DNA of 64,000 nt from Liopterus haemorrhoidalis. Lineage: Eukaryota; Arthropoda; Insecta; Coleoptera; Dytiscidae. The notes below the pieces were generated by a model. It made no database searches, was not told the origin of the DNA, and saw nothing but the letters and a program-made list of their open reading frames with translations. Every line of letters begins with the position of its first letter. Within the stretch, counting starts at the first letter, position 1. A program made the translations under genes and the position numbers. The stretch lies in the NCBI GenBank assembly GCA_963971575.1, contig OZ020613.1, positions 51,454,250 through 51,518,249 on the forward strand, read 5' to 3'. Below are positions 10,800 through 20,654 of the stretch, piece after piece.

Positions 10800-11560
10800 A
10801 GGCCATCCGAGGATGTGCAAGGTTTTAGTAATGACACCAAATTATTTTACATTTAATAGAAACAATTATTATCGACCATTGTATGATTAATCAGCTGCCA
10901 ACTTAACAAAATAAAAATAACTAATAATACATCAACAGTAACATTATCAAAACATAATTCCAATCGTGATGAATTTCTATAGTTGTTATCTAATTCAGAC
11001 CTATGTTTTCGGAAATCAAATCAATGCAAATTGTTTCTTTACAGTGAATAAAACAACAGAATAATTCTGAATGAAATTGGAACACAATCTCCACGTGTAT
11101 ATATTTATATAAATTATATGATTGTATATTTGGATGTAGTAATTAAATTTTAAAAGGATTTGGCACTTGTCAAGGTTATATTTGCTTGTAAATATAAATT
11201 TGTTCTTCACAAATTGTAAAATACTAATTTACTATTTCCGTTTTACACCTTTAAATTAAATTAAAATACATTTAACACATAATATGTACAAATAAAGTAA
11301 ATTGACTAAGTAAATGTGCATTAAAGATACATAAAATAGAAGGACGTATTATTATTTAAATTTCACGTAATATTTGAATTAGTGTTTTGTTTATATTATT
11401 TAATATTATAAACAAATATTTCACAAAACGATAGTTTTAGTTAAAATATAAAATTAAATCTGTTTGGTAGACCTTAAGATATTATCCAAATGACTCCAAT
11501 AATTATCAACCCGCAAATCTAATCGCAAAGTTATTTAGTAGGTGAATGATGATTATTTGG
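10800..11560. other. Unassigned AT-rich DNA
   Basis: Very AT-rich. A small minus-strand open frame (11016-11210) is low-complexity and not credible as a gene. Confidence 0.4.
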
Positions 11561-11899
11561 GATGCCAAAACAAATTTTATGTTAAAATATTTTTTTTGTT
11601 AATTTTAATTCGAATGTCTAATACCATGATTTAGGTTTCTAAATACATGCAGTATTTTTTTTTTTTTTATATAGCAAGGTTCATTAAGATTTTGAAAATT
11701 GTGCCTATGGCTTCCATTGGTTGTTTTAAGTTATAACTCCGCCCCTCTGATTTCGTGTATTCAATTTCAACAATTTCCACTGATTATTAAATTTACGCTT
11801 TTAAAAATTAAATGCAACATTTGCCCAAATATAACTAGAATTTTGAAAAAATAATTTAAACAAAATAAAAATGCAAAAAAAAAAACAAAAAATAAAATT

Positions 11900-11970
11900 G
11901 CCTCGAGACAGGATTGAACCTTAGTTTGCAAATTAGAACGCGAGCATGCTAACCATTACACTAACAAGGC
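11900..11970 (-). other. tRNA-like sequence in repeat B copy 1
   Basis: On the minus strand it begins GCCTTGTTAGTGTAATGG, an acceptor strand then a Pol III A-box-like stretch. It has a B-box-like GGTTCAATCC and ends TCTCGAGGC, which pairs with the start at most positions. A T-rich run that could stop Pol III follows immediately (11870-11899, complement). The T arm pairs poorly, so I read a pseudo-tRNA rather than a working gene. Confidence 0.65.
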
Positions 11971-12471
11971 ATGCTGGTTTATCGTGTTACATAAGTTATT
12001 AAATATTTTATATGGTCAAGCAAAAAACACAAAAAATGAGTTATAACATAATCTGATCAAAAATTTCTGTTGTACGTTTCCGGTTCACACAAATGTACAT
12101 TACTTAGAATTTTTTCAGATTTTTAGTTTAAACCATCTGAGGTACAGCATGTGGGACAATTTTTTTTTGCACATTCTTGGCAAATATAGCGTCAAAATAA
12201 TTTATTTTGCAAAAATAAAATTTTGATCTTTAATCCACGTACTAAGGTCTTTCATTTGATACCCTACTCAGAATTTTAAAAAATATTTTTTTTTCAGATA
12301 TTTGTTTATATTTTTAAGGGGATATGTTTTTTAGATGTTTTAGTATTATTCCTATGTGCGGGTCAAAAAGTTGTATAAGCATGCCAAATTTCAACTCTCT
12401 ATGTTTAGGCGTTTGGCTACAATTTTTATTGAACAGACAGACAGGGTAAAAGTAACTTTTAGCTGCTTATA

Positions 12472-13039
12472 CAGTCTGTTCCAAACTGTTAAGCGCCGAC
12501 CGGCGTAGCGTAGTGGTAACACATGTGCTCTGTGTTGCGAAGGTTTCGGGTTCGAATCCCGTTCAGGCATGGAAATTTTCTCGAATAAAAATTGTCCTGG
12601 CTAATTGCCACAGTAGCAAAGGCAATTATATTAAAAAAAAAAAACTGTTAAGCGGAACTAAATGGGAATTTCGTTCCTTTAGGTTGTCACGAGAAGGGAC
12701 CTTGCTTGGGTTATTTCATTTTTCACGTTAGAATGTCAAAATTTAAAATTCCAACAATGAAACCTTGGAAACGAATGACATATGTCAAAAGTAAATTATT
12801 TTTTTTAGATATTTTAATGACAAAAAAATAAATAAATGGGAAATTTGTATTAAGAATGACACAAAAAAATCAACATATAAATAAAATGACATTTTAAAAT
12901 GATATTAACCTTAACCAAAAAATGTTTATTGTAAGTATGATTTACAAAGTTTAAACAAAACGGCCGAAAAGCACGATTTAAACGATGAAAGTAACTAGAT
13001 TGCAAAATCTAGTTCCGCCTAACCGTTTGGAACAGACTT
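12472..13039. mobile_element. Inner TA-flanked MITE
   Basis: The left end CAGTCTGTTCCAAAC, continuing after the SINE as GGAACTAAATGG, is the inverted match of the right end at 13010-13039 (complement AAGTCTGTTCCAAACGGTTA then GGCGGAACTA). TA flanks both sides at 12470-12471 and 13040-13041. A 183-bp relative is at 47487-47669. The TA duplication suggests mobilisation by a Tc1/mariner-type transposase. No coding sequence. Confidence 0.85.
12496..12641 (+). mobile_element. tRNA-derived SINE with 13-bp target duplication
   Basis: The head contains GCGTAGCGTAGTGGTAACAC (A box) and GGGTTCGAATCCCG (B box). A short body, TTGTCCTGGCTAATTGCC, and a tail of A residues follow. AAACTGTTAAGCG occurs at both 12483-12495 and 12642-12654, the target-site duplication left by LINE machinery. 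It sits inside the left TIR of the inner MITE and so is younger than it. Of all tRNA-like sequences here this is the best preserved. Confidence 0.92.
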
Positions 13040-13357
13040 TACTACGCCCTGAGTTTGCACTTTTGCTTTGTTTGCACTGTTTTCATGTTTCAATTCACTT
13101 TAAAATACAATTTATTTTTAGGTGGTTTATAAAAAAAAATAAAAAGTTATCAACAATAACATAAGATAGTGCTTTTAAGGTGAATCACTGTCCCTGGCCC
13201 TGCACAGAACAGTATGCGTATTATAGGCAGCTAAAAATTACCTTTACCACAGACAGATAGACGACAAAATGACGGTATAAGGGTTTTTATTTGGTAATGG
13301 TAATAATGACAAATAACGGTAATGGCGTTTTTTGTCATTAGGGTTACAAAACCCTAA

Positions 13358-14040
13358 AAACAATATAATATTTATAGATATGTATTAAACTTTTTCTTAT
13401 TAATGTTATTTAGTTTAGCGTTCTAATATCTAGGAACGTATCTTTAGAGCCGCACTGTAATTCTTTCTTGACTTGTAATGTTTTCAAAGTAATTAGAATA
13501 AGTAACTTGGTAGTATTTAGATTTTTCAAATATACTTTTTCCAGATTTTTATCTATCGTGCTGGAGTTGTGAATACCGGAGAAATGTGTTGAGAAAGTGT
13601 AGATGAACGGCAATCGTCCCCTGAAAGGAATCTGTCCTACTCCATTATCGTGATTGAATAGAGTGTGATTTTATTTGTACACGAGATGAATCTATAAGAA
13701 ATTGGAGCTCTGACAATTTTTGGTCTAAAATCTCTGTCCAAATGACGTAAAATTGTGGATAAAGTTCTCTCAAAATTACGATAGATTCTATAATATTGAC
13801 AGGAAGAGAAATATTGTAAAGAATTTCAAATAAGTTTATCATTCACATGGACGTAGAATAGTTTTAAAATAGATATTCGGGGATTATTATATATTTTGGG
13901 GTTTTTTAGTTTTAGCAAAACTTTTTTACTATCTGATGTAATCATAGTCGGTTGTAGGGTTTGCGGAAAAACAAAACGCAGGGCTGGAAAAAAGAATTAT
14001 AAAAAAATTATGTGAATTTTTACTCATTTCAGGGTTATAT
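13358..14040. other. Unassigned AT-rich DNA
   Basis: No recognisable gene. Small minus-strand open frames at 13410-13613 and 13645-13842 show no domain. Confidence 0.4.
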
Positions 14041-14042
14041 AG

Positions 14043-14180
14043 GTACAGTAGAGTCGTGGTTACCCAAGTTGCGATCATCCGAAGGTCCGGATTAACCAAG
14101 ATCGAAATCATTTGGCAATTATTCCGTATTATCCTAGGTTGCATCTATAGTTTTCCGTATTATCCGACCGAATAATTTCC
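14043..14180. mobile_element. pogo/Tigger-like terminal fragment
   Basis: ACAGTAGAGTCGTGGTTACC is followed by CATCCGAAGGTCCGGATTA and ATTATCCGACCG. The pattern CAGTAGA-TC-CG-TTA-CC is typical of the ends of Tigger-type elements. No second end or transposase is attached. It may have been cut by the neighbouring mariner or by deletion. Confidence 0.5.
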
Positions 14181-14269
14181 GGTTTCTATCAAAACAGTTC
14201 CTGACTGTTGTTCTTGCACTTCTAGACCTAGACCTACACCATAATCTGTTACACCATGACACAAACCAA

Positions 14270-15264
14270 GTTAGAAAGTGTTGTTATATCAATTAAAGAG
14301 GAGCCACAGCAATGTTTTTACTGGCCAAAAACTCGTTTATAAAAATTGCTGTGTGACAAGGTGCATTGACGTGATGCAACACCCAGTTGTTCTTGATATT
14401 TGGTCTCACACGCATGACCCTTTTTCGAAGTTTTTAAAAAAACCTCTAGGTAAAATTGTTGATTGACCGTTTGGTCTCCAGGTTCAAACTCTTTGTGGAC
14501 TATTCCCTGTGCTATCAAAAAAGCAAATCAACATGTATTTGATCTTCGACTTGCTCATTATTGCTTTTTTGGGCCATGGAATGCTTGAAGTGTGCCATTC
14601 CATGCTCTGGAGCTTGTAATGACTGGTGAAGTCTCGTCACCAGTAATGACACGTTCCAGAAAGTGGGTATCATTTTCAATCGATTCCAAAAAGTCAAGGC
14701 ACCTTTGCCTCCTGATGTCCTTTTAGTCCTTTGAAAGGTTTATTGGAACCATTTTTGCGTAGATTTTTCTCATCCCCAATTCATTGGTTTAAATCTGGTG
14801 AACTTTAGTGTGAGTCAAATTCAACACTTCCCCGATCATTCTGACTGTCAACCGACGATCTGAACGCACAAGATCCCGGATTCTGTCGACATTTTCAACG
14901 GATCTTGCAGATGAAGGCCTTCCGCTGCGTGATTTATCTTCAATCAACTCTCTTCCTTCTAAAAATGCAAAAAAACACCAAAAAACCTGGGTCCTTGACA
15001 AAACACTGTCTCCGTAGGCCTGCTGAAGTTTTACAAAAGTTTCCGTTCCACTGTGTCTGAAGCAAAACCTGATAGTACACCGTTGCTCGTAATAAATGTC
15101 ACTCATTTTTAGAAGGCACTAGAAAAAACTGTTTCACGAAAAAAATCGCTACGGACAACAAAATTACTCTAGCGGGTTCAAACTGGTACTGAAAGCCCCT
15201 TTCCAAATGTTGCCAGATCAAACGCTTTGTTGTCAGTCCGGTTACTTAATTTACACACCTCGTA
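14270..15264 (-). mobile_element. 3'-truncated mariner element
   Basis: The 5' TIR is on the right, at 15234-15264, with the complement reading TACGAGGTGTGTAAATTAAG. The leader to the ATG at 15106 is about 160 bp, normal for mariners. The 3' TIR and the end of the transposase are missing. An 11-base G run sits just outside the 5' end. Confidence 0.8.
14290..15106 (-). pseudogene. Mariner transposase, frameshifted and truncated
   Basis: From ATG 15106: an N-terminal helix-turn-helix (EQRCTIRFCFRHSGTETF, KLQQAYGDSVLSRTQVF, LIEDKSRSGRPSSARSVEN, then RRLTVRMIGEVLNLTHTKVH). After frame changes come FLERVITGDET with the first catalytic Asp, then KEFEPGDQTVNQQFYLEVF. The second catalytic site reads HVNAPCHTA, so the Asp is Val. 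The sequence ends soon after and the HPPYSPDLAPCD block is absent. It belongs to the DD34D mariner group (Transposase_1). It is inactive. Confidence 0.88.
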
Positions 15265-15279
15265 TGACGGGGGGGGGGG

Positions 15280-15950
15280 TATATAAACTGCCGTATCCCA
15301 GACCCTGGAGATGTGTGGCAGCAGCTAGATCACTATGCCGTGCATTTTAAAAGCGCTTTAAAGTGAGAACCAATCATTCTATTCGCACTCTGCAGACCAA
15401 AGACTGGCAATCTGGTCTGCAGGCAGTTATGATGTCAAATTCCTTATTGAATAACGCCTTCGTTCTGCCTAGAAGAGATGCTGGTGAAACGATCACATTC
15501 GCAGCAAAACATTATAAATACACAGCAAAAAAAAATCACTTTCTCCGAGATTTCAGTTATACGAGATAGGTGTCGCCCACGTTACCTCGGATAAGTTATA
15601 ATAAATTGTGAATGGTTCAAATTAGTAGTTTTATCTAAAATATGTGATATATATATATAAAATTGTGAAAATTAAAAATATTAAAACCAAGTACATTAAA
15701 ACCGTACACTAATTTGTTAGACAGAACGCTTCTATGGTTTTCCAAGTCATATATAAGTTAAATAATTTAAAACTAAAAAAATTAAAACCGATTAGAGCTA
15801 AATTTGGAAGTTTGAATAGGCCCTTAACAATTAAACGGGAGACACGTTCACCGAAGGAAATTTAGAACGCAATAGGAGCAACTGTGGTGATATAATTTTC
15901 GTAAACGCCTATTACACCACATTTCGAATCTCAAAGGGAGCTAAGCAGGA
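15280..15950. other. Unassigned DNA
   Basis: No gene recognised. The open frame 15363-15569 has no domain I know. AT-rich runs at 15640-15700. Confidence 0.35.
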
Positions 15951-15954
15951 CACA

Positions 15955-16195
15955 AAGGAAGAAAGGACTCAACTAGATGGACAAATAATATGGTCCATGG
16001 ACGCTCGTGCCTAAAAAATGTGTGGGAAGATCCAAAAAACGATGGTTTGGTGATAAAAAGAGCGTTGTTAGGAAACGGTATAGAAAAGCTCAATACAGAA
16101 ATGTGTGGAATAGGGTGGTGGTCTATTTCAACCAGTGGATGACTACAGGCCGAAGAAGAAGTTATATAATATATATACTAAATATATATTTTCTT
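15955..16195 (+). pseudogene. C-terminal tail of a LINE polyprotein
   Basis: The frame reads VGRSKKRWFGDKKS, then KAQYRNVWNRVVVYFNQWM and TTGRRRS. The order GRPKKRW, an AQDR-WN-VV helix and a final TTGRRR is the usual end of the reverse transcriptase polyprotein in many arthropod LINEs. The element is heavily 5'-truncated. It ends in an AT dinucleotide-like run at 16165-16190, which may be the 3' repeat tail. No catalytic part remains. Confidence 0.7.
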
Positions 16196-16875
16196 CTTTG
16201 GTCTGTATTAATCACGCACGCATTTCTTCGGCCATACAAACCCAATTAAATTAAGTGAATTGTTGATTAAAGATTTGCAAAATCTTTTATTGGAGTATGA
16301 ATTAATTTAGTTAATTAAAACCTAACCCACCTTTGTTCGAACATCCCCAAGATTAATCCCTTAAGATTAGTGGAAATATTCCGAGTCTAAAAGCACCATA
16401 AAATAGGCTATTAAAGCATGCTTTTATGAATATCACGCTGAGGTAATACGACTAATATCAAGATGAACAATATAGTTAAGTAATTTTTCCTGGAGCAGTA
16501 GAAAAAACTTAGTAATAACGAGTGTAATTCATATGATAAATTCATAACATAGGTAGAGCGATAAACCATGCGGTCGGATGAACGTTGAGATGGAATTGAA
16601 AACGCTAGGCAAATAGGTATAATAAGTCTAGAGAGTGGCGTTTGCCATCTTCTATATTATCCACTATCCATATTATATAACTTAGATGGATGAGAACTTG
16701 AATGCCTCTTGCAAGCGTAAGATTAAACATCTTAAGATATAAGTTTTAAACTTTGACAACAACATATCGCAACTTTTTATTTTAATAAAACAATAAACAG
16801 TATCATAACAATCGCTATAATAATGCAAATGTATGTACTAGCTAGCCAATAGTCAGTTTTATAACTTATATGAAT
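16196..16875. other. Unassigned AT-rich DNA
   Basis: No gene or element ends recognised. Confidence 0.4.
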
Positions 16876-16879
16876 TGTT

Positions 16880-17478
16880 AATATAATTTTTTGTAATTAA
16901 AGGAATGCCCTTAGTCTCGTGACTATCAGCCAGCAAGTACACATTTACGAATTAATTTACATAGCTTGGTACATTAAATTTTGATGCTAGTTCTAGTTAC
17001 ATATTTGTACACAATAGGATATAGTTTAATATTATCTAGAAGGGTTAATATACTGGTGGATAGTGGAACCTTATGTAGGGCAAGTTCTTCATAAAGTTGT
17101 TCGTCTCTGTTGAATGTGGTACATCGGGCAGTTAAACAAGAGGTGGTTTATATCCCCGATGGCATCGGCTGTGCAGTCTGGTGAAGGTTTTAAGCCTGGT
17201 TTATAATAAACCCATAGCATAACGCATAAAAATTGAACAATGGGTTTGACCCTTCAAAACATCTGTTTGCAAACAGAACAAAGAAAGTGGTGTAATTTTT
17301 ATGCTTATGTATCCATAACATATTTATTATAAACCAGGCTTTAGTCATATTCTATGAAGGTGTTGTGGAGAGCATGTGCAGTTGAAACTTGGGCGACAGA
17401 TCGTCCTTATATGTGATTTGTTATCTGCATGCTTGAACCAGGGTTTTGGCGGTAACGTTCGAACTAGTTGTCCTTAGA
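16880..17478 (-). pseudogene. Non-LTR retrotransposon C-terminus, split by a MITE
   Basis: On the minus strand: PWFKHADNKSHIRTICR, FNCTCSPQHLHRI, KPSPDC, then DAIGDINHLLFNCPMYH. This is the Cys/His C-terminal region of I/R1-like LINEs, and close to the one at 7.9-8.1 kb. LLDNIKLYPIVYKYVTRTSI follows before the 3' UTR, and the element ends at an A-rich tail near 16880. Frameshifts and a stop are present. A 148-bp MITE (17193-17340) sits between the HLHRI and KPSPDC segments. Function and localisation are as for other LINE proteins; this copy is dead. Confidence 0.85.
17193..17340. mobile_element. PIF/Harbinger-like MITE with TTA duplication
   Basis: AGCCTGGTTTATAATAAA at the left is perfectly inverted at the right (TTTATTATAAACCAGGCT). 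TTA stands outside both ends (17190-17192, 17341-17343). Further inside, GCATAACGCATAAAAATT pairs with AATTTTTATGCTTATG, so most of the 148 bp can fold. It interrupts the LINE reading frame, which dates it as younger than the LINE copy. The tip AGCCTGG is shared with the MITE at 2231-2700. Confidence 0.85.
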
Positions 17479-17510
17479 AGTATCAGTTTCACGTGATTGT
17501 ATTACTATTT

Positions 17511-18218
17511 GAGGAGGCACAATGCAAAACCTACTTATCACATTTTTTTTTTTTTCAAAATCGATATATCACATAACCTGTCATTTCTTACCTTGAAAGC
17601 TATTCAGGAAACAGAAAAAATATGAATAAAATCAACGATATTCCTTTATAATGTCGCATCGAATTGTGCAAGACAAAACAGAACCAACTTTATCCATAAG
17701 CGAGTCTGGTGCAAAATCAACTCTTTCCATTTCAGCCAATCACATCACTCTATTATTTTCTCTATTTGCTCAGGTTACAAACACATGTAGATGAATATAA
17801 GTTGACATCAACAAATTATAACACATACATAACTGCCGTAACAATTAATTGAACATTTATTGAATTTTTTTTTTCAATCTTTAATAAAATTTTCTTCCAT
17901 GAACTTTGCATCAAATATTTTGTTTTACTGTTATTATATTGTTGTTAAAAAATGAGATTGTTAGCGATTTGGTGCAAAACCAACTTTATCCAGTCAAATC
18001 TCAGCAAAACCAACTCTTTCCAAACAAAAAAGTGCATTATCTTACAAACTATTAAATTTTCGATGTGGGTGACTTATTTAATCTTAATCGTATTACCATA
18101 AACAGTAGATTTACCCAAAAAAATCATTTTAATGATAAAACTAACCTCGAAAAATTTGTTTTTGAATACCCAAAGTTTTGATGACTGTGATAAAGCTGAT
18201 TTTGTTTTGTACCTCCTC
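17511..18218. mobile_element. DNA element with 32-bp TIRs and repeated internal motifs
   Basis: The left end GAGGAGGCACAATGCAAAAC and the complement of the right end GAGGAGGTACAAAACAAAAT form imperfect inverted repeats of about 32 bp. ATTT lies on both outer flanks. A motif close to GCAAAACCAACTTTATCCA recurs at least four times inside (about 17680, 17711, 17973, 18004). This resembles subterminal transposase-binding repeats. No open frame is present and the superfamily is unknown. Confidence 0.65.
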
Positions 18219-18224
18219 ATTTAT

Positions 18225-19300
18225 GCATTTCTATCAGGGTACAGACTGATTAATCTCTAAAAGTAGTGACCTCGACCTGGCCACCAAGATCTCCAATTGT
18301 AACAGTTCCAGACATTTTTTGTGGGGTTATTTTAAATTGTCCTCTGCCATCAGATCGACGTCGATTGAAAAATGAGAAAATATTATGAGAAATGTTCTTG
18401 AAAGAGCTTGCATTTGTGTGGCAGAAAGACGCTATTAATTAGGGAATTATGAGATCTTGATAACCGGCCACTAACCTCACACTTCAGTTTCGAAGAACCA
18501 TCACGCACAGAGGTCAATGAAATTGAATACAGACGGCTCCATTCCAAACCCTGGCGATATGCAGTTATTATTATTCTTATTTGAACATCCCCCGTATATA
18601 TGTAGGTGTAGAAACCTTTTTTTGCCACATATCTTGTTAAATTTCAGTTTCAAATTTTATCTTTTGGTATTTGTTTTTTTTTTTTTCTGTAATGGATTCT
18701 TAATAATTTATTGTTGAAAATGCATTTTAGTTTTAATTTCGCGAAGTAAGTAACTCTTAGAACACGTCTTTGATTTTAACTCAGATATTCCTTTTTAAAG
18801 AATCCTTTTACTAGGTTGAAGAATAGTATTACATTTTAAAAATGTAATGAGCTAACTTATTTTTCCATTTTACTTTACTTCAAAAGACTCGATTTTTTAA
18901 TTTTCAACTCTAACTTGAATGATGGGAAAGATGGAATAAATGATAAAATATAGGATATTTTACAAATAAAAGAGAAGTAATATTAATGCTGATTTTATAG
19001 AGTTTTTACGTAGAATACGTTTTTGTCCGCTGCTTGTATTGGGGAAGGGGGTCATTTCCGGAAAATGAGCGTAGCAAAATTAAGACAAATATCAAGTTTT
19101 TGCTGTAAGACGTACATTATACAGAATATAGATTTTTCAATAGTGGCGTAAATTAAACTTGATAATTATTGTTTAATTACTACACACAAACGACATTGTC
19201 ACAAAATGACACTGAGGTATTATACGTTGTGGATGCATTCCCGACACTGCATGCCCGATTTTTTTTTTCTCTTGTTGCCTATTCCAGTCTTCAGGAACCA
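18225..19300. other. Mostly unassigned DNA with one possible element tip
   Basis: The complement of 18575-18601 reads ATACGGGGGATGTTCAAATA. This looks like a Tc1/mariner-type tip, but no partner was found. The rest is AT-rich, with T runs near 18670 and 19260. Open frames here are short and unconvincing. Confidence 0.35.
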
Positions 19301-19309
19301 AATTTTATT

Positions 19310-19812
19310 CTTTTTATCGACCGTTAACATATATAAGGGAGGTATTGTGATCATACCTATTTTGAAATTTCGAGATTTCGATGGATCTCCACGATTTGAG
19401 GTTCCTACATAATGTTTTGTCTATTTTTAGCATGATGTCTGTCGGTATGTCTGTCTGTCTGTCTGGCGGTTGGTCTGTCTGTCGGTCCGTGGACACGTGC
19501 AGAGCAAATTCGGCTAAAAGTATTTTTATAAAACTTCATATTTAAGCTTTTGACATCAATAGCACGAGTTGATCAACTTTTGGTAAAAATCGGTTAACTA
19601 TAAATGGGAATTTACTCGTGTCGTATTTAAGATTTTTGCCAATATTTCACAACAGAGAAATATTTCGAAAAAATTTATTTAACAAAAGTTACTAAAAAAG
19701 CAATAACTAACAACTTTTATTTGAGATATTTTTTTATAAAGCAGCAAAAATTAAACAAGTACTTTCTGATGGCGGTCGGTCCGGTCGGTCCTGTGGTAGC
19801 CACAGCTGTTTT
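19310..19812 (+). repeat. Dispersed repeat A, copy 1
   Basis: Family landmarks in order: AACATATATAAGGGAGGTAT, TTTCGAGATTTCGATGGATC, TTTTTAGCATGATGTCTGTC, a CTGT/GGTC tetranucleotide run, GTGCAGAGCAAATTCGGC, AACTTCATATTTAAGC, GTTGATCAACTTTTGGTAAA, CAACTTTTATTTGAGA and GATGGCGGTCGGTCC. Near the two ends, ACCGACCGCCA-CA occurs in inverted orientation in fuller copies, so this could be a TIR-type element. Other copies: 24445-25048 (minus), 33885-34277 (minus) and 59324-60640. No protein is encoded. Confidence 0.85.
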
Positions 19813-19814
19813 TT

Positions 19815-20560
19815 TTCTTTTTTTTCTTTTGTTACCTATCCCAGTCTTTAGGAACCAAATTTTATTCTTTTTTAGATTTGTAAATTAGGTAACCAGCTCT
19901 CAGAGTTTCACCCGGAGTCCCAAGGTTTCAAACCCGTATCTCGATGCTCCGGGTTTTGTTATAATTTCTCCGGATTGCGTTTTGCTCATCACATAGAGCT
20001 CCTTTTGTTTTGTTCATCAGCTAGTTTGATTACATTTTTTGCTCATTACCTATTTCGGGTTTCCTACTGTTTTTTTAGCCCCCCTCCACAGAAAACCTCC
20101 ATACTTGTGAACCAAATAATTGAGTTTAGGGCTCCAATTGCTTGGGCCCTTGGATTCAATCAATAATTTTTTCTAAGTTACCGTTAAAACAGAAAATTTC
20201 CTAAAATATTTCTAGATTTTCGATATCATCGTTAATTATTAAGTTGGGTTAGGTTAGGTTAGATAAGATTGCAATATTTGTGTACATTATCAAAATTTTA
20301 GCAAAAATTTTCCAGAGATGATTATACAAGTACTATAATATGATCATATGCTTCTGATAAGATTATTCTGATAATACCTGAAGTGTTACATTATTACGAG
20401 TGATTGTTATCAGGATGTTGTAAATCAAATATTGTTAATATCTAATGCAATCTCGAGTGTTTAAAAAACTTCAGTTTAATTGTAATACCTTTCATAAATA
20501 CATTTGTCACAGGTACAGCGTACTGCTGAAAGTCTCAAATCCGAAAAGCTGAAATAAAAA
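19815..20560. other. Unassigned DNA
   Basis: No gene recognised. A short TTAGG-like run, GGGTTAGGTTAGGTTAG, is at 20244-20260. Confidence 0.4.
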
Positions 20561-20563
20561 ATC

Positions 20564-20596
20564 GCTATATTATAGACTTCTAGTCTATAATATAGC
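20564..20596. repeat. Perfect 15-bp stem hairpin at LINE 3' flank
   Basis: GCTATATTATAGACT, a three-base loop TCT, and AGTCTATAATATAGC form a perfect inverted repeat. It lies next to an ATA/TAA microsatellite that marks the 3' end of the neighbouring minus-strand LINE. It might be the LINE's target site, a small foldback, or a cruciform-prone site. Confidence 0.75.
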
Positions 20597-20654
20597 AGAT
20601 ATAATAATAATAATAATAACTTCATTTACCAAAATAGGCAGGGCCTAACTCTTA

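Larger units (their letters stand above)
12445..13248. mobile_element. Outer MITE inserted in repeat B
   Basis: Inverted ends GGTAAAAGTAACTTTTAGC and the complement GGTAAAGGTAATTTTTAGC lie at 12445-12470 and 13222-13248. ACAGACAG stands on both sides, which fits an 8-bp target duplication, but the site is a CAGA microsatellite, so this is not decisive. Most of its length is a second MITE. Confidence 0.7.
11564..13357 (+). repeat. Dispersed repeat B, copy 1 (5'-truncated, with nested insertions)
   Basis: It matches 31158-32127 and the reverse complement of 45745-46300. Landmarks in order: AAATTTTATGTTAAAATAT, a variable tRNA-like slot, AAAACACAAAAAATG, ATAATCTGATCAAAAATT, TTAATCCACGTACTAAGG, TTTGATACCCTACTCAG, TATGTGCGGGTCAAAAAGTT, a CAGA tetranucleotide run, and ACGACAAAATGACGGTATAA close to the 3' end. 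The run is interrupted at 12445 by a MITE and resumes at 13249. The 3' tip ACAAAACCCT is an inverted match to AGGGTTTCG near the 5' end of fuller copies. No protein is encoded. Confidence 0.85.

Noticed and set aside
14278..14466. Plus-strand open frame over the 14.4-kb mariner
   Set aside because: Antisense shadow of a minus-strand transposase.
18383..18717. Open frames on both strands near 18.5 kb
   Set aside because: No domain; they overlap a possible transposon tip rather than a gene.
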